Assembly (NCBI RefSeq): GCF_014191495.1
Contig: NZ_JACHWR010000002.1
Coordinates: forward strand, 682,001 to 746,000
Length of the DNA stretch: 64,000 nucleotides
Direction of reading: 5' to 3'
From: Nocardioides soli
Lineage (GTDB): Bacteria; Actinomycetota; Actinomycetes; Propionibacteriales; Nocardioidaceae
The translations under genes were made by a program, and so were the position numbers. The notes beneath the pieces were generated by a model. The model did no database searches and was not told where the DNA came from. It worked only from the letters and a program-made list of their open reading frames with translations. Positions 7,420 to 15,598 of the stretch are shown here, piece after piece; the first letter of the stretch is position 1; each line of letters begins with the position of its first letter.

Positions 7420-8640
7420 ATGGCCGAGCCGCTGCTGCGCGAGCTCAACCGGCTGCGCGCGCTGATCCTCGACCCCGACGTGCTGGTCAAGGCCGTCGCG
7501 TCCGGGCGCCAGAAGGGCGAGCAGCCGGCCTGGCGTCGCGCGGAGCTGCGGTACGTCGACCTCAAGGCGGGCCGGCACCTCCAGGTCACGACGTACGACG
7601 ACACCCAGGCGTTCACGGCCAACCACGCGGTTTCCGGCGACGCCGCGCGCGACGCGCTCGACGCGCTGCTCGACGAGCCCTTCGCCAACTGGAACGTCGA
7701 CACCACCACCCAGAGCCACCAGCTGCGCGTGACCAAGAAGCTCGAGGCGGTCGTGCACACCACCGATCGCGCCGAGCCGGTCGAGGCCGAGCGCGAGCAC
7801 GACCGCGACAAGCAGCGACTGCTGCCCGAGGACGACCCGGTCTTCGTCGCCCTCGGCATCTCCGATGCCCAGGGCCGGCTGAAGCCGAGCCGCCAGGCGA
7901 AGTACCGCCAGGTCGAGGAGTTCCTGCGCCTGCTCGACTCCTCGATCACCGACGCGCTCGACAAGGGCCACCTGCGCCGCCCGACCGCCGACGAGCCGCT
8001 CCGCATCGCCGACCTGGGCTGCGGCAACGCCTACCTGACCTTCGCCGCCGAGCGCTACCTCTCCGGCGTCCGCGGCCTGCCGGTCCGACTGACCGGCGTC
8101 GACGTCAAGGAGCAGTCGCGCGAGCACAACAGCGCGGTCGCCGCGGGCCTCGGGGCGGCCGCTCGCCAAAGTATGAACTTCGTCGTCGGCACCATCGGCG
8201 GGGTCGCGCTCGACCCGGCGCCCGAGGTCGTGCTCGCCCTGCACGCCTGCGACACCGCCACCGACGAGGCGCTCGCGCAGGCGGTCGGTTGGGGCGCCCA
8301 GCTCGTGCTCGCCGCACCGTGCTGCCACCACGACATCGCCGCTCAGCTGCGCAAGGCACCGACGCCCGCGCCGTACGCCGTGCTCACCCGCCACGGCATC
8401 CTCCGCGAGCGGCTGGCCGACACCCTCACCGACGGGCTGCGGGCGTCACTGATGCGGCAGCAGGGCTACCGGGTCGACGTCGTGCAGTTCGTCGAGAGCC
8501 AGCACACCCCGCGCAACACCATGCTCCGGGCGGTGCGCACCGGCGGGCCGGTCAAGGGCGGCTCGGTGCGCAAGGAGTACGACGAGCTCGTCGCGACCTG
8601 GGGCATCCACCCGAGGCTGGCCGAGCTCCTCGGGTCCTGA
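7420..8640 (+). CDS. SAM-dependent methyltransferase (Methyltransf_32/METTL25-like)
   Basis: 406 residues. The N-terminal half (1-180) has no recognised motif. The C-terminal half holds a class I methyltransferase fold: motif I IADLGCGNAYLTF near 196-208, an acidic loop VDVKEQS near 228, then LHACDTATDEAL and AAPCCHHD, which are typical of the Methyltransf_32 family. Family members modify proteins or RNA, but the target here cannot be read from sequence. The next gene starts on the last base of its stop codon, so the two are probably co-transcribed. Confidence 0.8.
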   Translation: MAEPLLRELNRLRALILDPDVLVKAVASGRQKGEQPAWRRAELRYVDLKAGRHLQVTTYDDTQAFTANHAVSGDAARDALDALLDEPFANWNVDTTTQSHQLRVTKKLEAVVHTTDRAEPVEAEREHDRDKQRLLPEDDPVFVALGISDAQGRLKPSRQAKYRQVEEFLRLLDSSITDALDKGHLRRPTADEPLRIADLGCGNAYLTFAAERYLSGVRGLPVRLTGVDVKEQSREHNSAVAAGLGAAARQSMNFVVGTIGGVALDPAPEVVLALHACDTATDEALAQAVGWGAQLVLAAPCCHHDIAAQLRKAPTPAPYAVLTRHGILRERLADTLTDGLRASLMRQQGYRVDVVQFVESQHTPRNTMLRAVRTGGPVKGGSVRKEYDELVATWGIHPRLAELLGS

Positions 8641-9593
8641 TGCTCGACCGCCTGCTGGGCCTGGCCTCCGCCGTCTCCTTCGCGGCGGGTACGGCGGCCG
8701 CGCCGGCCGGGCCGCCCGCGCAGCTCGCGCTCACCTTCGAGGACCCGGCGATCGTGGAGTCGAGTGGGCTGGTCGCCACCGACGACGGGCTGTTCCTCAC
8801 CACCAACGACTCCGGCGACGGCGGCCGGGTCTTCGTCGTCGACCGCTCCGGACGCACGGTCGGCACCACGTCGTGGTCGCCCGACCCGTTGGACGTCGAG
8901 GCATTGGCGCCGGCCGGCCCCGGCGAGGTCTGGGTCGGCGACACCGGCGACAACCGGAGGTCACGCGAGTCGATCAGCGTGCTGCGGGTGCCCTACGGGC
9001 ACGAGCATCGGACGGCCGAGCCCACGGCGTACGAGCTGGTCTACCCCGACCGCGCCCACGACGCCGAGACGCTGCTCGCGCACCCGCGGACGGGTCAGCT
9101 CTTCGTGGTGTCGAAGGACATCTTCGGGGGCACGGTCTACGCGGCGCCGAAGCGGCTATCGACCGAGCACCCCAACCGGCTGCGCGCCGTGGCGGACGGC
9201 TTCGCGTTCGCCACCGACGGCTCGTTCTTCCCCGACGGGCGGCACTACGTGGTGCGCGGCTACGGGACCGCGGCCGTCTACACCTTCCCGGGCCACGAGC
9301 GAGTCGGCTCGTTCCCGCTGCCGCCGCAGCAGCAGGGGGAGGGGATCTCGGTCGGGGTCGACGACGAGCTCTACCTGAGCACCGAGGGGCAGTACACCGA
9401 CCTGCTCCGCATGGAGGTCCCGCGGCAGATCGCGCGGGCGATGGCGCCGGCCGCCGACGTGCCGCCGCAGCGACCGGTCGAGATCACCGAGGAGTCGGGT
9501 ACGCCGTGGGCCTGGTTCCTCGGCGGTGGCCTGGTCGCGGCGTTTGTGCTCGCCGGCGGCTGGCTACTCCTGCGACGTGGCCAGGCTCCGTAG
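8640..9593 (+). CDS. Exported propeller-like protein with C-terminal membrane anchor
   Basis: 317 residues from an ATG that shares its A with the preceding TGA (TGATG at 8638). Residues 1-25 look like a signal peptide ending in Ala-rich sequence. The body has repeated short motifs such as FLTTNDSGDGGRVFVVDRSG and VWVGDTGDNRRSRESI, in the style of beta-propeller blades. The last about 30 residues form one hydrophobic span (AWFLGGGLVAAFVLAGGWLLL) followed by RRG, a membrane anchor with cytosolic Arg residues. Function not recognised. The 3' end overlaps the next gene by 17 bp. Confidence 0.7.
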   Translation: MLDRLLGLASAVSFAAGTAAAPAGPPAQLALTFEDPAIVESSGLVATDDGLFLTTNDSGDGGRVFVVDRSGRTVGTTSWSPDPLDVEALAPAGPGEVWVGDTGDNRRSRESISVLRVPYGHEHRTAEPTAYELVYPDRAHDAETLLAHPRTGQLFVVSKDIFGGTVYAAPKRLSTEHPNRLRAVADGFAFATDGSFFPDGRHYVVRGYGTAAVYTFPGHERVGSFPLPPQQQGEGISVGVDDELYLSTEGQYTDLLRMEVPRQIARAMAPAADVPPQRPVEITEESGTPWAWFLGGGLVAAFVLAGGWLLLRRGQAP

Positions 9594-10581
9594 GACGTCA
9601 CCCGACCAGCCCGGCTGGACCCGTCGGCGGGCCGGCCGCGGCTTCGTCTACCTCGACGAGCGCGGCGACCGGCTGCCGGACGAGGACGCTCGCCGGGTCC
9701 GCGAGCTGGTCATCCCGCCGGCGTGGACCGACGTCTGGGTCACGCCGTACGACAACGGTCACCTGCAGGCGGTCGGCACCGACGACGCCGGGCGCCGGCA
9801 GTACCTCTACCACCCCGACTGGCGGGCCCGGCGCGACGCGGAGAAGTTCGACCGCGTGCTCGACTTCGGCCGGGCGCTGACGAAGGCGCGCGAGCTGGTC
9901 GTCGTCGACCTCGGGCGGGAGGGGATGCCGCTCGAGCGCGCGTGCGCGGCCGCCGTGCGGTTGCTCGACCTGGGCTACTTCCGGATCGGCAACGACGTGT
10001 ACGCCGATGCGCACGGCTCCTACGGCCTGACGACCCTCGAGCGACGGCACGTGCGTCGGCGCCAGGACCGGCTGGTGTTCACCTTCGTCGGGAAGTCCGG
10101 TGTGGAGCACCGGATCGAGATCGACGACGAGGTGGTGATCGCCGCGATCGACGTGATGCGCCGCCGCCGGGGCGCCGACCTGCGCCTCCTCGCCTACCGC
10201 GAGGGCCGCCGGTGGCGGTCGGTGCTGCCGGACCTCGTCAACGAGTACGTGCGCTCCACCACCGGCCTCGAGGCGACCGCGAAGGACTTCCGCACCTGGC
10301 ACGCGACCGTGCTCGCGGCCGCGGCGCTCGCCGCGACCCCCGAGTCCGGCGAGACGAGGGCGTCGCGCAAGCGGGCGATCGCGGGCGCGATGCGGGAGGT
10401 CGCCGCCTTCCTCGGCAACACCGCGACGCTGGCTCGCTCGGCGTACGTCGACCCCCGCGTCGTCGACGCCTACGAGGAGGGACGCACGATCGTGCGGGCG
10501 ACCGCGAAGACCTACGACACGGCCGACGAGCGGCAGGCGGCACTGGAGCGCGCGACGCTGCGTCTGCTCAGGGGGCGTTGA
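9577..10581 (+). CDS. DNA topoisomerase IB (poxvirus/bacterial type)
   Basis: 334 residues. The N-terminal domain (to about 95) has GFVYLDERGDRLPDED and IPPAWTDVWVTPYDNGHLQAVGTDDAGRRQY, standard for bacterial TopIB. The catalytic domain follows, with LGYFRIGNDVYADAHGSYGL, a KDFRTWHATV segment carrying the Arg/His of the active site, and the nucleophile Tyr in TLARSAYVDPRVVDAYEEG. These enzymes relax supercoils through a 3'-phosphotyrosine intermediate. The GTG at 9577 lies inside the end of the preceding gene; an upstream in-frame ATG at 9526 would only add residues unlike the family. Confidence 0.9.
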   Translation: MARLRRTSPDQPGWTRRRAGRGFVYLDERGDRLPDEDARRVRELVIPPAWTDVWVTPYDNGHLQAVGTDDAGRRQYLYHPDWRARRDAEKFDRVLDFGRALTKARELVVVDLGREGMPLERACAAAVRLLDLGYFRIGNDVYADAHGSYGLTTLERRHVRRRQDRLVFTFVGKSGVEHRIEIDDEVVIAAIDVMRRRRGADLRLLAYREGRRWRSVLPDLVNEYVRSTTGLEATAKDFRTWHATVLAAAALAATPESGETRASRKRAIAGAMREVAAFLGNTATLARSAYVDPRVVDAYEEGRTIVRATAKTYDTADERQAALERATLRLLRGR

Positions 10582-10593
10582 TCCGGATGGACG

Positions 10594-10809
10594 TCACTCG
10601 ACGAGTCGCCACTCGTGCTGCTCCTTGATCTCCCGCCCGTAGCGGGTCCACGGATGAGGGTCGTCGAGCAGGCCGTCGTAGATCTCCCGAGCGACGTCGA
10701 AGTAGTCGTAGAGACCGCCGTGGCGGAACAGCACGCGCAGCGTCGCGGTGTCCGTCTCATAGCCGACTGCGGCCACCGCCCGCGATCGGTGCAGCTCGAT
10801 CAGCTTCAT
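10594..10809 (-). CDS. KTSC-domain protein
   Basis: 71 residues, almost entirely one KTSC domain: an opening VGYETDTATLRVLFRHGG strand pair, LYDYFDVAREIYDGLL and a closing YGREIKEQHEWRLVE. KTSC domains occur at the C-terminus of some lysyl-tRNA synthetases and as stand-alone small proteins of unknown role. The ATG at 10809 is chosen because upstream in-frame sequence is a shadow of the macro-domain gene. It is transcribed divergently from that gene, with 51 bp between them. Confidence 0.8.
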   Translation of the reverse strand: MKLIELHRSRAVAAVGYETDTATLRVLFRHGGLYDYFDVAREIYDGLLDDPHPWTRYGREIKEQHEWRLVE

Positions 10810-10860
10810 GATTCCGTTGTAGCAGTGGCCTCCGACAGCGCGTCGAGCAAGACTGGGGCG

Positions 10861-11355
10861 ATGGAGGTCACGGCCGTCCAGGGCGACATCACCCGGCAGC
10901 AGGTCGACGCGGTCGTCAACGCCGCCAACCACCGGATGCGGGGCGGTGGCGGGGTCGACGGCGCGATCCATCGCGCCGGGGGACGCGCGATCCTCGACGA
11001 CTGCATCCGCCGGTTCCCCGACGGCCTCGCCACCGGCGACGCCGGGTGGACGACCGCCGGCGACCTCCCGGCGGCCTGGGTGATCCACGTCGTCGGCCCC
11101 AACCGCCACGCCGGCCAGACCGACCGCGGCCTGCTGCTCTCCTGCTACTCCCGCGCGCTCGAGGTCGCCGACGAGCTCGGCGCGCGCATCGTCGCCTTCC
11201 CGCTCGTCTCCGCCGGCGTCTACGGCTGGCCCAAGGACGACGCGATCGCGGCGCCGCTGGAGGTGTTCCGGTCCGCCATGACTGCGGTCGAGGAGGCGAG
11301 GCTGGTGGCCTTCGACGCGCCGACGTACGAGCTGATCAGGGAGGCGCTCGGCTAG
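10861..11355 (+). CDS. Macro-domain ADP-ribose hydrolase/binding protein
   Basis: 164 residues forming a single macro domain: VQGDITRQQVDAVVNAAN at the N-terminus, the ligand loop MRGGGGVDGAIHRAGG, and FPLVSAGVYGWP as the second phosphate loop. Asn in VNAANH and the GGGGVDG loop match the YmdB/O-acetyl-ADP-ribose deacetylase branch, so de-ADP-ribosylation or O-acetyl-ADP-ribose hydrolysis is the likely reaction. ATG at 10861 gives the family length; longer frames upstream antisense the KTSC gene. Confidence 0.9.
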   Translation: MEVTAVQGDITRQQVDAVVNAANHRMRGGGGVDGAIHRAGGRAILDDCIRRFPDGLATGDAGWTTAGDLPAAWVIHVVGPNRHAGQTDRGLLLSCYSRALEVADELGARIVAFPLVSAGVYGWPKDDAIAAPLEVFRSAMTAVEEARLVAFDAPTYELIREALG

Positions 11356-11361
11356 GCGTGG

Positions 11362-12483
11362 CTAGGCGTTCTGCGGATCGACGATGTCCTTGACGTCGTC
11401 GTCCTGGATGTTCTTCAGGAACGCGTCGCGCTTCCTCGTCAGCACCTTCCGCTCCTCCTCGCTGAGGCGCTTGCTCTTCAGCTTCTCGGTGGTCTCGGAG
11501 TAGCGGCGGGCCATGTACATGTCGTTGAACCCGGTCAGCAGCTCGCCGACGTCGGCGGCGGTCGGGCCGGAGACGTTGAGGAACTTCTCGGTCAGTGCGG
11601 CACTCACGGCGGCCGCCTTCCAGCCGGCGAGGTCGGGCTCCTCGGCGCCGTTCACGTAGGCCAGGACGTACGGCTCATCGAGGACGACCTGGTTGGGCTG
11701 GTCGGCGTACACGACCGTCCCGTTGGTCGGGTCGACCCGGTAGGCCTTGCTGCGGGGCAGGAGCTGCTGGTCGTTGAGGTCGCCGTCGACGGGCGCCAGC
11801 ACCTCGGCCGCCTCGCCGTCGCCGTACAGCAGGACGTAGCCGGGCTCGGCCTCCGCGAGACCGGAGGAGCCACGGTCGAGGCTGAGCGTCCAGGTGGGCG
11901 CCCAGTCGTTGTCGTTGTCGACCCAGCCGTCGATCGCGTTCAGCGCGAACTGGACCGCCTGCTTGGCGAAGTACAGCACCGACTTCCCCGCGGCCGCGCC
12001 GCCGGCGCCGCCGAGGGTGGTGCTGACCGCGAACACCGGCAGCTCGGCGACTGCGGAGGCCACCTCGAGCCACTTCGTGGCCTGGTCGAGGTCGAAGTCG
12101 TCGAACGAGAACCGGACCTCGAGGTCCAGGGCCGTGTCGAGCACGGCCGGTGAGTAGTACACGATGCGGGACCCGGCCTGGGCGGGGCTGGGCTTCAGCA
12201 GCCGGTCGGACGGCACCTCGTCGAACACGTAGTGCATCGCCCGCGGTGCGGCGTCGTAGACGGCCCGGCTCTTGACCGCCGAGCTCAGCAGCAGCTTCTT
12301 GTGACGGTCCTGCCCGGCGTACATGCTCAGGATCCGGATGCTCAACGGCATCCCGAACCCGAGCGGGGTGGTGTGCACCCCGCCGCTGGTCGGGACGAGC
12401 CCGGTCGCGGCCTCGGTGCTCGCCGAGCCGTCGGGGCCCAGCGGGTCGAGCGGTGCTGCGTCTGCGATCGAGTTGTCGGCCAT
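11362..12483 (-). CDS. Unrecognised 373-residue protein
   Basis: I do not recognise this family. The protein begins with an Ala/Pro/Gly-rich, probably disordered stretch (1-40), then a folded region with MPLSIRILSMYAGQDRHKKL and GSRIVYYSPAVLDTALDLEVRFSF. Residues about 140-195 contain a Gly/Ala-rich, weakly hydrophobic stretch (FAVSTTLGGAGGAAAG), and the C-terminal 40 residues are charged and likely helical (TEKLKSKRLSEEERKVL). There is no signal peptide and no clear catalytic motif. It stands alone between the macro-domain gene (convergent) and the VOC gene (same strand, 108 bp upstream). Confidence 0.75.
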   Translation of the reverse strand: MADNSIADAAPLDPLGPDGSASTEAATGLVPTSGGVHTTPLGFGMPLSIRILSMYAGQDRHKKLLLSSAVKSRAVYDAAPRAMHYVFDEVPSDRLLKPSPAQAGSRIVYYSPAVLDTALDLEVRFSFDDFDLDQATKWLEVASAVAELPVFAVSTTLGGAGGAAAGKSVLYFAKQAVQFALNAIDGWVDNDNDWAPTWTLSLDRGSSGLAEAEPGYVLLYGDGEAAEVLAPVDGDLNDQQLLPRSKAYRVDPTNGTVVYADQPNQVVLDEPYVLAYVNGAEEPDLAGWKAAAVSAALTEKFLNVSGPTAADVGELLTGFNDMYMARRYSETTEKLKSKRLSEEERKVLTRKRDAFLKNIQDDDVKDIVDPQNA

Positions 12484-12591
12484 GGACGGGCTCCTGTCCC
12501 GAGGCGATCCGGCTCCACAGTGTCGAAGCCGGCGCTCGGCACTGTCAGCGAGTCGGGGACCGGGTGCCCAACATCGGGTACGCCGTCCGGG

Positions 12592-13032
12592 TCAGCCGAG
12601 CTGCTCGAACAGCGACACGATGATCCCCTCGGGCCCACGCACGTAGGCCATCCGCACGCTGTGCTCGTACTCGCCGATTCCGGCGACGAGCCCGTACCCG
12701 TCCGCGGCCACCGCGGCGACGGCCGCGTCGAGATCGACGACCTCGAAGGACACGTTGCGCAGGCCGATCTCATTGGCCATCGGTGCGGGGGAGCCGGGCA
12801 CGTGGTCGGGGGTGACGAAGCTGGAGAGCTCCAGCCGGGACCCGCCGTCGGGCGGCCGGAGCATCGCGATCTCGCAGCGGGCGCCCGGGATGCCGCAGAC
12901 GGTCTCCACGAACTCGCCCTCCACCGACCCGGTGCCCTCGATCTCGAGGCCCAACCCGACGAAGAACGCCGTCGCTGCGTCGAGGTCCGCGACGGTGATG
13001 CCGATGTGGTCGAAGCGCCTCACGTGTGCCAT
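12592..13032 (-). CDS. VOC-superfamily (glyoxalase/dioxygenase fold) protein
   Basis: 146 residues with two beta-alpha-beta-beta-beta modules. The first starts FDHIGITVADLDAATAFF, the second GLRNVSFEVVDLDAAVAAV and ends VRGPEGIIVSLFEQLG. Candidate metal ligands are H in FDHIG, E in SRLELSSF and E in LFEQ. VOC members range from glyoxalase to antibiotic-binding proteins; the substrate here is unknown. The ATG at 13032 has a GAAGG site 8 bases upstream, better than the ATG at 13041, which abuts it. Divergent from the YCII/ECF42 pair. Confidence 0.8.
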   Translation of the reverse strand: MAHVRRFDHIGITVADLDAATAFFVGLGLEIEGTGSVEGEFVETVCGIPGARCEIAMLRPPDGGSRLELSSFVTPDHVPGSPAPMANEIGLRNVSFEVVDLDAAVAAVAADGYGLVAGIGEYEHSVRMAYVRGPEGIIVSLFEQLG

Positions 13033-13196
13033 GGGTTCCATCCTTCAACGTGTCTCGACGATTCGATACCAGGACGGTGCCGGTCCGAGGACGTCATGCG
13101 GACGGTGCATCCGCTTGCACGTTCTGTATGACGTCGTGGGTGGGCTCCGCCAGGCGGCCGCGCGGACGAGGTGATCGAAAGAAATTCTCCCGTCGG

Positions 13197-13224
13197 TGTC
13201 GATTCCGGGGCAGCGCCGTTCGTC
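13197..13224 (+). promoter_or_regulatory. Candidate ECF-type promoter for the DGPF/ECF42 operon
   Basis: TGTCGA at 13197-13202 and CGTC at 13221-13224 are 18 bp apart, upstream of the YCII gene start at 13273. As I recall it, the ECF42 group uses a TGTCGA-type -35, so the operon may autoregulate. The remainder of the 240-bp divergent region (13033-13272) shows no other strong signal. Confidence 0.45.
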
Positions 13225-13272
13225 TGTCGGGTGAGAGGGTCGGAAGGCGACCCCACCGAGGAAGGCTGAACG

Positions 13273-13692
13273 ATGAAGTACATGCTGATCATGCGGGCCA
13301 CCGACGAGGCGTTCGAGGCGTTCGCGAACGTCGACTTCGACGAGATCATCGAGACGATGGGCCGCTTCAACGAGGAGATGATCTCGGCGGGCGTGCTGGT
13401 CGCCGCGGAGGGTCTCGACGACGCCGAGCAGGGAGTCGTGATCGACTTCTCCGCGCAGCCGCCGGTGGTGACCGACGGGCCGTACGGCGAGACCAAGGAG
13501 CTCTTCGGCGGTTTCTGGATCCTCGACGTGGCGTCGAAGGAGGAGGCCGTCGAGTGGGCCAAGCGGGCGCCGATGACGGGGCCGGGCATGAAGACCGAGA
13601 TCCGCCGGGTCGCGAGCATCGACGAGTTCCCGCAGGACAACCCCTGGATCCAGAAGGAGCGGGCGTGGCGGGAGGCGACCGGTCAGCTGTGA
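13273..13692 (+). CDS. YCII-related (DGPF) protein paired with the ECF42 sigma factor
   Basis: 139 residues of the dimeric alpha+beta YCII fold, opening KYMLIMRATDEAF and carrying the name-giving DGPF-type motif as VTDGPYGETKELFGG, followed by FWILDVASKEEAVEW. DGPF proteins are the conserved genomic partners of ECF42 sigma factors; their biochemical role is unsettled. GAGGAAGG lies 7 bases before the ATG. The TGA overlaps the sigma-factor GTG by 4 bp, indicating coupling. Confidence 0.9.
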   Translation: MKYMLIMRATDEAFEAFANVDFDEIIETMGRFNEEMISAGVLVAAEGLDDAEQGVVIDFSAQPPVVTDGPYGETKELFGGFWILDVASKEEAVEWAKRAPMTGPGMKTEIRRVASIDEFPQDNPWIQKERAWREATGQL

Positions 13693-14933
13693 CCACGCCG
13701 GGGGCCACCCGCCAGGCGGTCGAGGCGGTGTGGCGGATCGAGTCCGCCCACATCGTCGGCACCCTGGCCCGCTACACGGGTGACTTCACGCTCGCGGAGG
13801 ACGTCGCGCAGGAGGCGCTGGCCCAGGCGCTGGTGACCTGGCCCCGCGACGGCGTACCCGCGAACCCCGCCGGGTGGCTGCTGACGACCGCCCGCCGGCG
13901 CGCGATCGACGCGTTCCGGCGGCGGTCGGCCCTCGACGAGAGGTACGCCGCGCTCGCCCACGAGACGTCCGAGGCCGAGGAGCCCGACTGGGACCCGGAC
14001 CGGATCGAGGACGACGTGCTCGCGCTGATGTTCATCTCCTGTCACCCCGCGCTGTCGCGCGAGGCGCAGGTCGCGCTGACGCTGCGGGTGCTCGGCGGCC
14101 TCACCAGCGACGAGATCGCGCGGGCGTTCCTGGTGCCGACGGCCACCGTGCAGGCCCGGATCACCCGGGCCAAGAAGACGCTCGCCGCGGCGCGGGTGCC
14201 CTTCGAGGTGCCGCAGGCCGACGAGCGGCGCGATCGGCTGCCGTCGGTGCTCAGCGTGATCTACCTGATCTTCACCGAGGGGTCGACCGCGTCCGCCGGC
14301 TCGGCGCTGATCCGGGTCGATCTGGCCCGCGAGGCGATCCGGCTCTCCCGGATGCTGACCCGGCTGGTGCCCGACGACGCCGAGGCCCACGGGCTGCTCG
14401 CCCTGCTGGAGCTGACCGCCGCCCGCTTCCCGGCGCGGCTCGACGAGTCGGGCGAGCCGGTGCTGCTCGAGGACCAGGACCGGCGCCGCTGGGACCGCTC
14501 CGCGGTCCGCCGCGGGCGCGCGGCGCTGACGGCGGCCGGACGGACCGGTCGCGGGCTCGGCCCGTACGGCGTCCAGGCCGCCATCGCCGAGTGCCACGCG
14601 GTCGCACCGTCGGTGGCGCAGACCGACTGGGCGAAGATCGTCGTGCTCTACGAGGCCCTGAGCCGACTGGCCCCGTCGCCGATCGTCTCGCTCAACCACG
14701 CCGTCGCCGTCTCCATGGCCGACGGCCCCGCCGCGGCGCTGCCGCTGGTCGACGAGCTCGTCGCCGACGGCGCCCTCGCCGAGACCCACCTGCTGCCCAC
14801 GGTCCGCGGCGAGCTGCTCACCCGCCTGGGCCGCACCGCCGAGGCACGCGAGGAGCTCGGCACCGCCCTCGCCCGGTGTCGCAACGACGGAGAGCGGCGG
14901 GTGCTCGAGCGCAAGCTGGCCGCGCTGGGCTAG
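13689..14933 (+). CDS. ECF42-type RNA polymerase sigma factor with C-terminal extension
   Basis: 414 residues, twice the length of a plain ECF sigma. Region 2 (about 10-80) has YTGDFTLAEDVAQEALAQAL and PAGWLLTTARRRAIDAFRR; region 4 (about 115-165) has SREAQVALTLRVLGGLTSDEIA and TVQARITRAKK. The rest is the SnoaL-free, TPR-like C-terminal domain of ECF42 (PSVLSVIYLIFTEG near 185, then helical repeats to RCRNDGERRVLERK). In ECF42 proteins this extension is needed for activity. No anti-sigma factor is adjacent, as expected for the group. Confidence 0.9.
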   Translation: MTTPGATRQAVEAVWRIESAHIVGTLARYTGDFTLAEDVAQEALAQALVTWPRDGVPANPAGWLLTTARRRAIDAFRRRSALDERYAALAHETSEAEEPDWDPDRIEDDVLALMFISCHPALSREAQVALTLRVLGGLTSDEIARAFLVPTATVQARITRAKKTLAAARVPFEVPQADERRDRLPSVLSVIYLIFTEGSTASAGSALIRVDLAREAIRLSRMLTRLVPDDAEAHGLLALLELTAARFPARLDESGEPVLLEDQDRRRWDRSAVRRGRAALTAAGRTGRGLGPYGVQAAIAECHAVAPSVAQTDWAKIVVLYEALSRLAPSPIVSLNHAVAVSMADGPAAALPLVDELVADGALAETHLLPTVRGELLTRLGRTAEAREELGTALARCRNDGERRVLERKLAALG

Positions 14934-14962
14934 GAGGACTGGCCTCCCTCTAGGCTGCCGAC

Positions 14963-15538
14963 GTGGAGACCAGCGCGCCCGGGAAGGATCGTCAGGAGCG
15001 CATCCTCGACGCCGTCGTCGAGCTGTTGTCCCACGGCGGCATCTCGTCGGTGAGCATGCGGGCGGTCGCGCGGGAGGCGGGCGTCTCGCTGGGGCTGGTG
15101 AACTACCACTACGCCGACAAGGCGAGCCTGATCGCGGCGGCGCTGCGGCGGGTCGAGGAGCAGGACCTCGCGATCGTCGCACCCGACCCGGACCTGTCGC
15201 CCGAGGAGCGGCTGCGGGCCGCGCTGGCCCGGGTGGCCGCGCCGGAGTACCTGACGACCGAGTACCTCTCGCTGCGCCTCCAGCTCTGGTCGCTCGCCCA
15301 GGCCCACGAGGACTTCGAGCAGATCAACACCGAGGCGCAGAAGCGCTACCGGGCCGGGCTGGCCGCACTGATCCGCGCGGCCCGGCCCGAGCTGTCGCGG
15401 GGTGAGTGCGCACGACGGGCGGCCGACATCGACGTGGTGCAGAACGGCCTGTGGCTGACGGCGCTGCTCGGCCTGGACCGCGCGTCGGTGAAGCGGAGCG
15501 TCGTCCGGTGCGAGGAGATCGCCCTGCGCGACGACTGA
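14963..15538 (+). CDS. TetR-family regulator of the quaternary-amine operon
   Basis: 191 residues. The N-terminal HTH (about 12-58) reads RILDAVVELLSHGGISSVSM, then AREAGVSLGLVNYHYADK, a textbook TetR recognition helix of the BetI-like branch. The C-terminal domain is helical. GTG at 14963 sits 6 bases after a TAGGCT -10-like box, so the transcript is probably leaderless. Directly downstream, two palindromic operator-like sites precede the Rieske gene on the same strand, so this protein most likely represses that operon until an amine ligand binds (inference). Confidence 0.85.
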   Translation: METSAPGKDRQERILDAVVELLSHGGISSVSMRAVAREAGVSLGLVNYHYADKASLIAAALRRVEEQDLAIVAPDPDLSPEERLRAALARVAAPEYLTTEYLSLRLQLWSLAQAHEDFEQINTEAQKRYRAGLAALIRAARPELSRGECARRAADIDVVQNGLWLTALLGLDRASVKRSVVRCEEIALRDD

Positions 15539-15541
15539 GAC

Positions 15542-15592
15542 TGAACGATCGTCCAGTGAGGGATTGAACGTTCGTCCAGTTCTTCGTACGCT
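15542..15592 (+). promoter_or_regulatory. Promoter with two TetR operator-like sites
   Basis: TGAACGATCGTCCA (15542-15555) and TGAACGTTCGTCCA (15565-15578) are two near-identical imperfect palindromes, 23 bp start to start. The second overlaps a -35 TTGAAC (15564-15569), which is 17 bp from a -10 TACGCT (15587-15592). The ATG at 15599 follows the -10 by 6 bases, so transcription should start at or next to the start codon. Confidence 0.8.
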
Positions 15593-15598
15593 CCGGGT

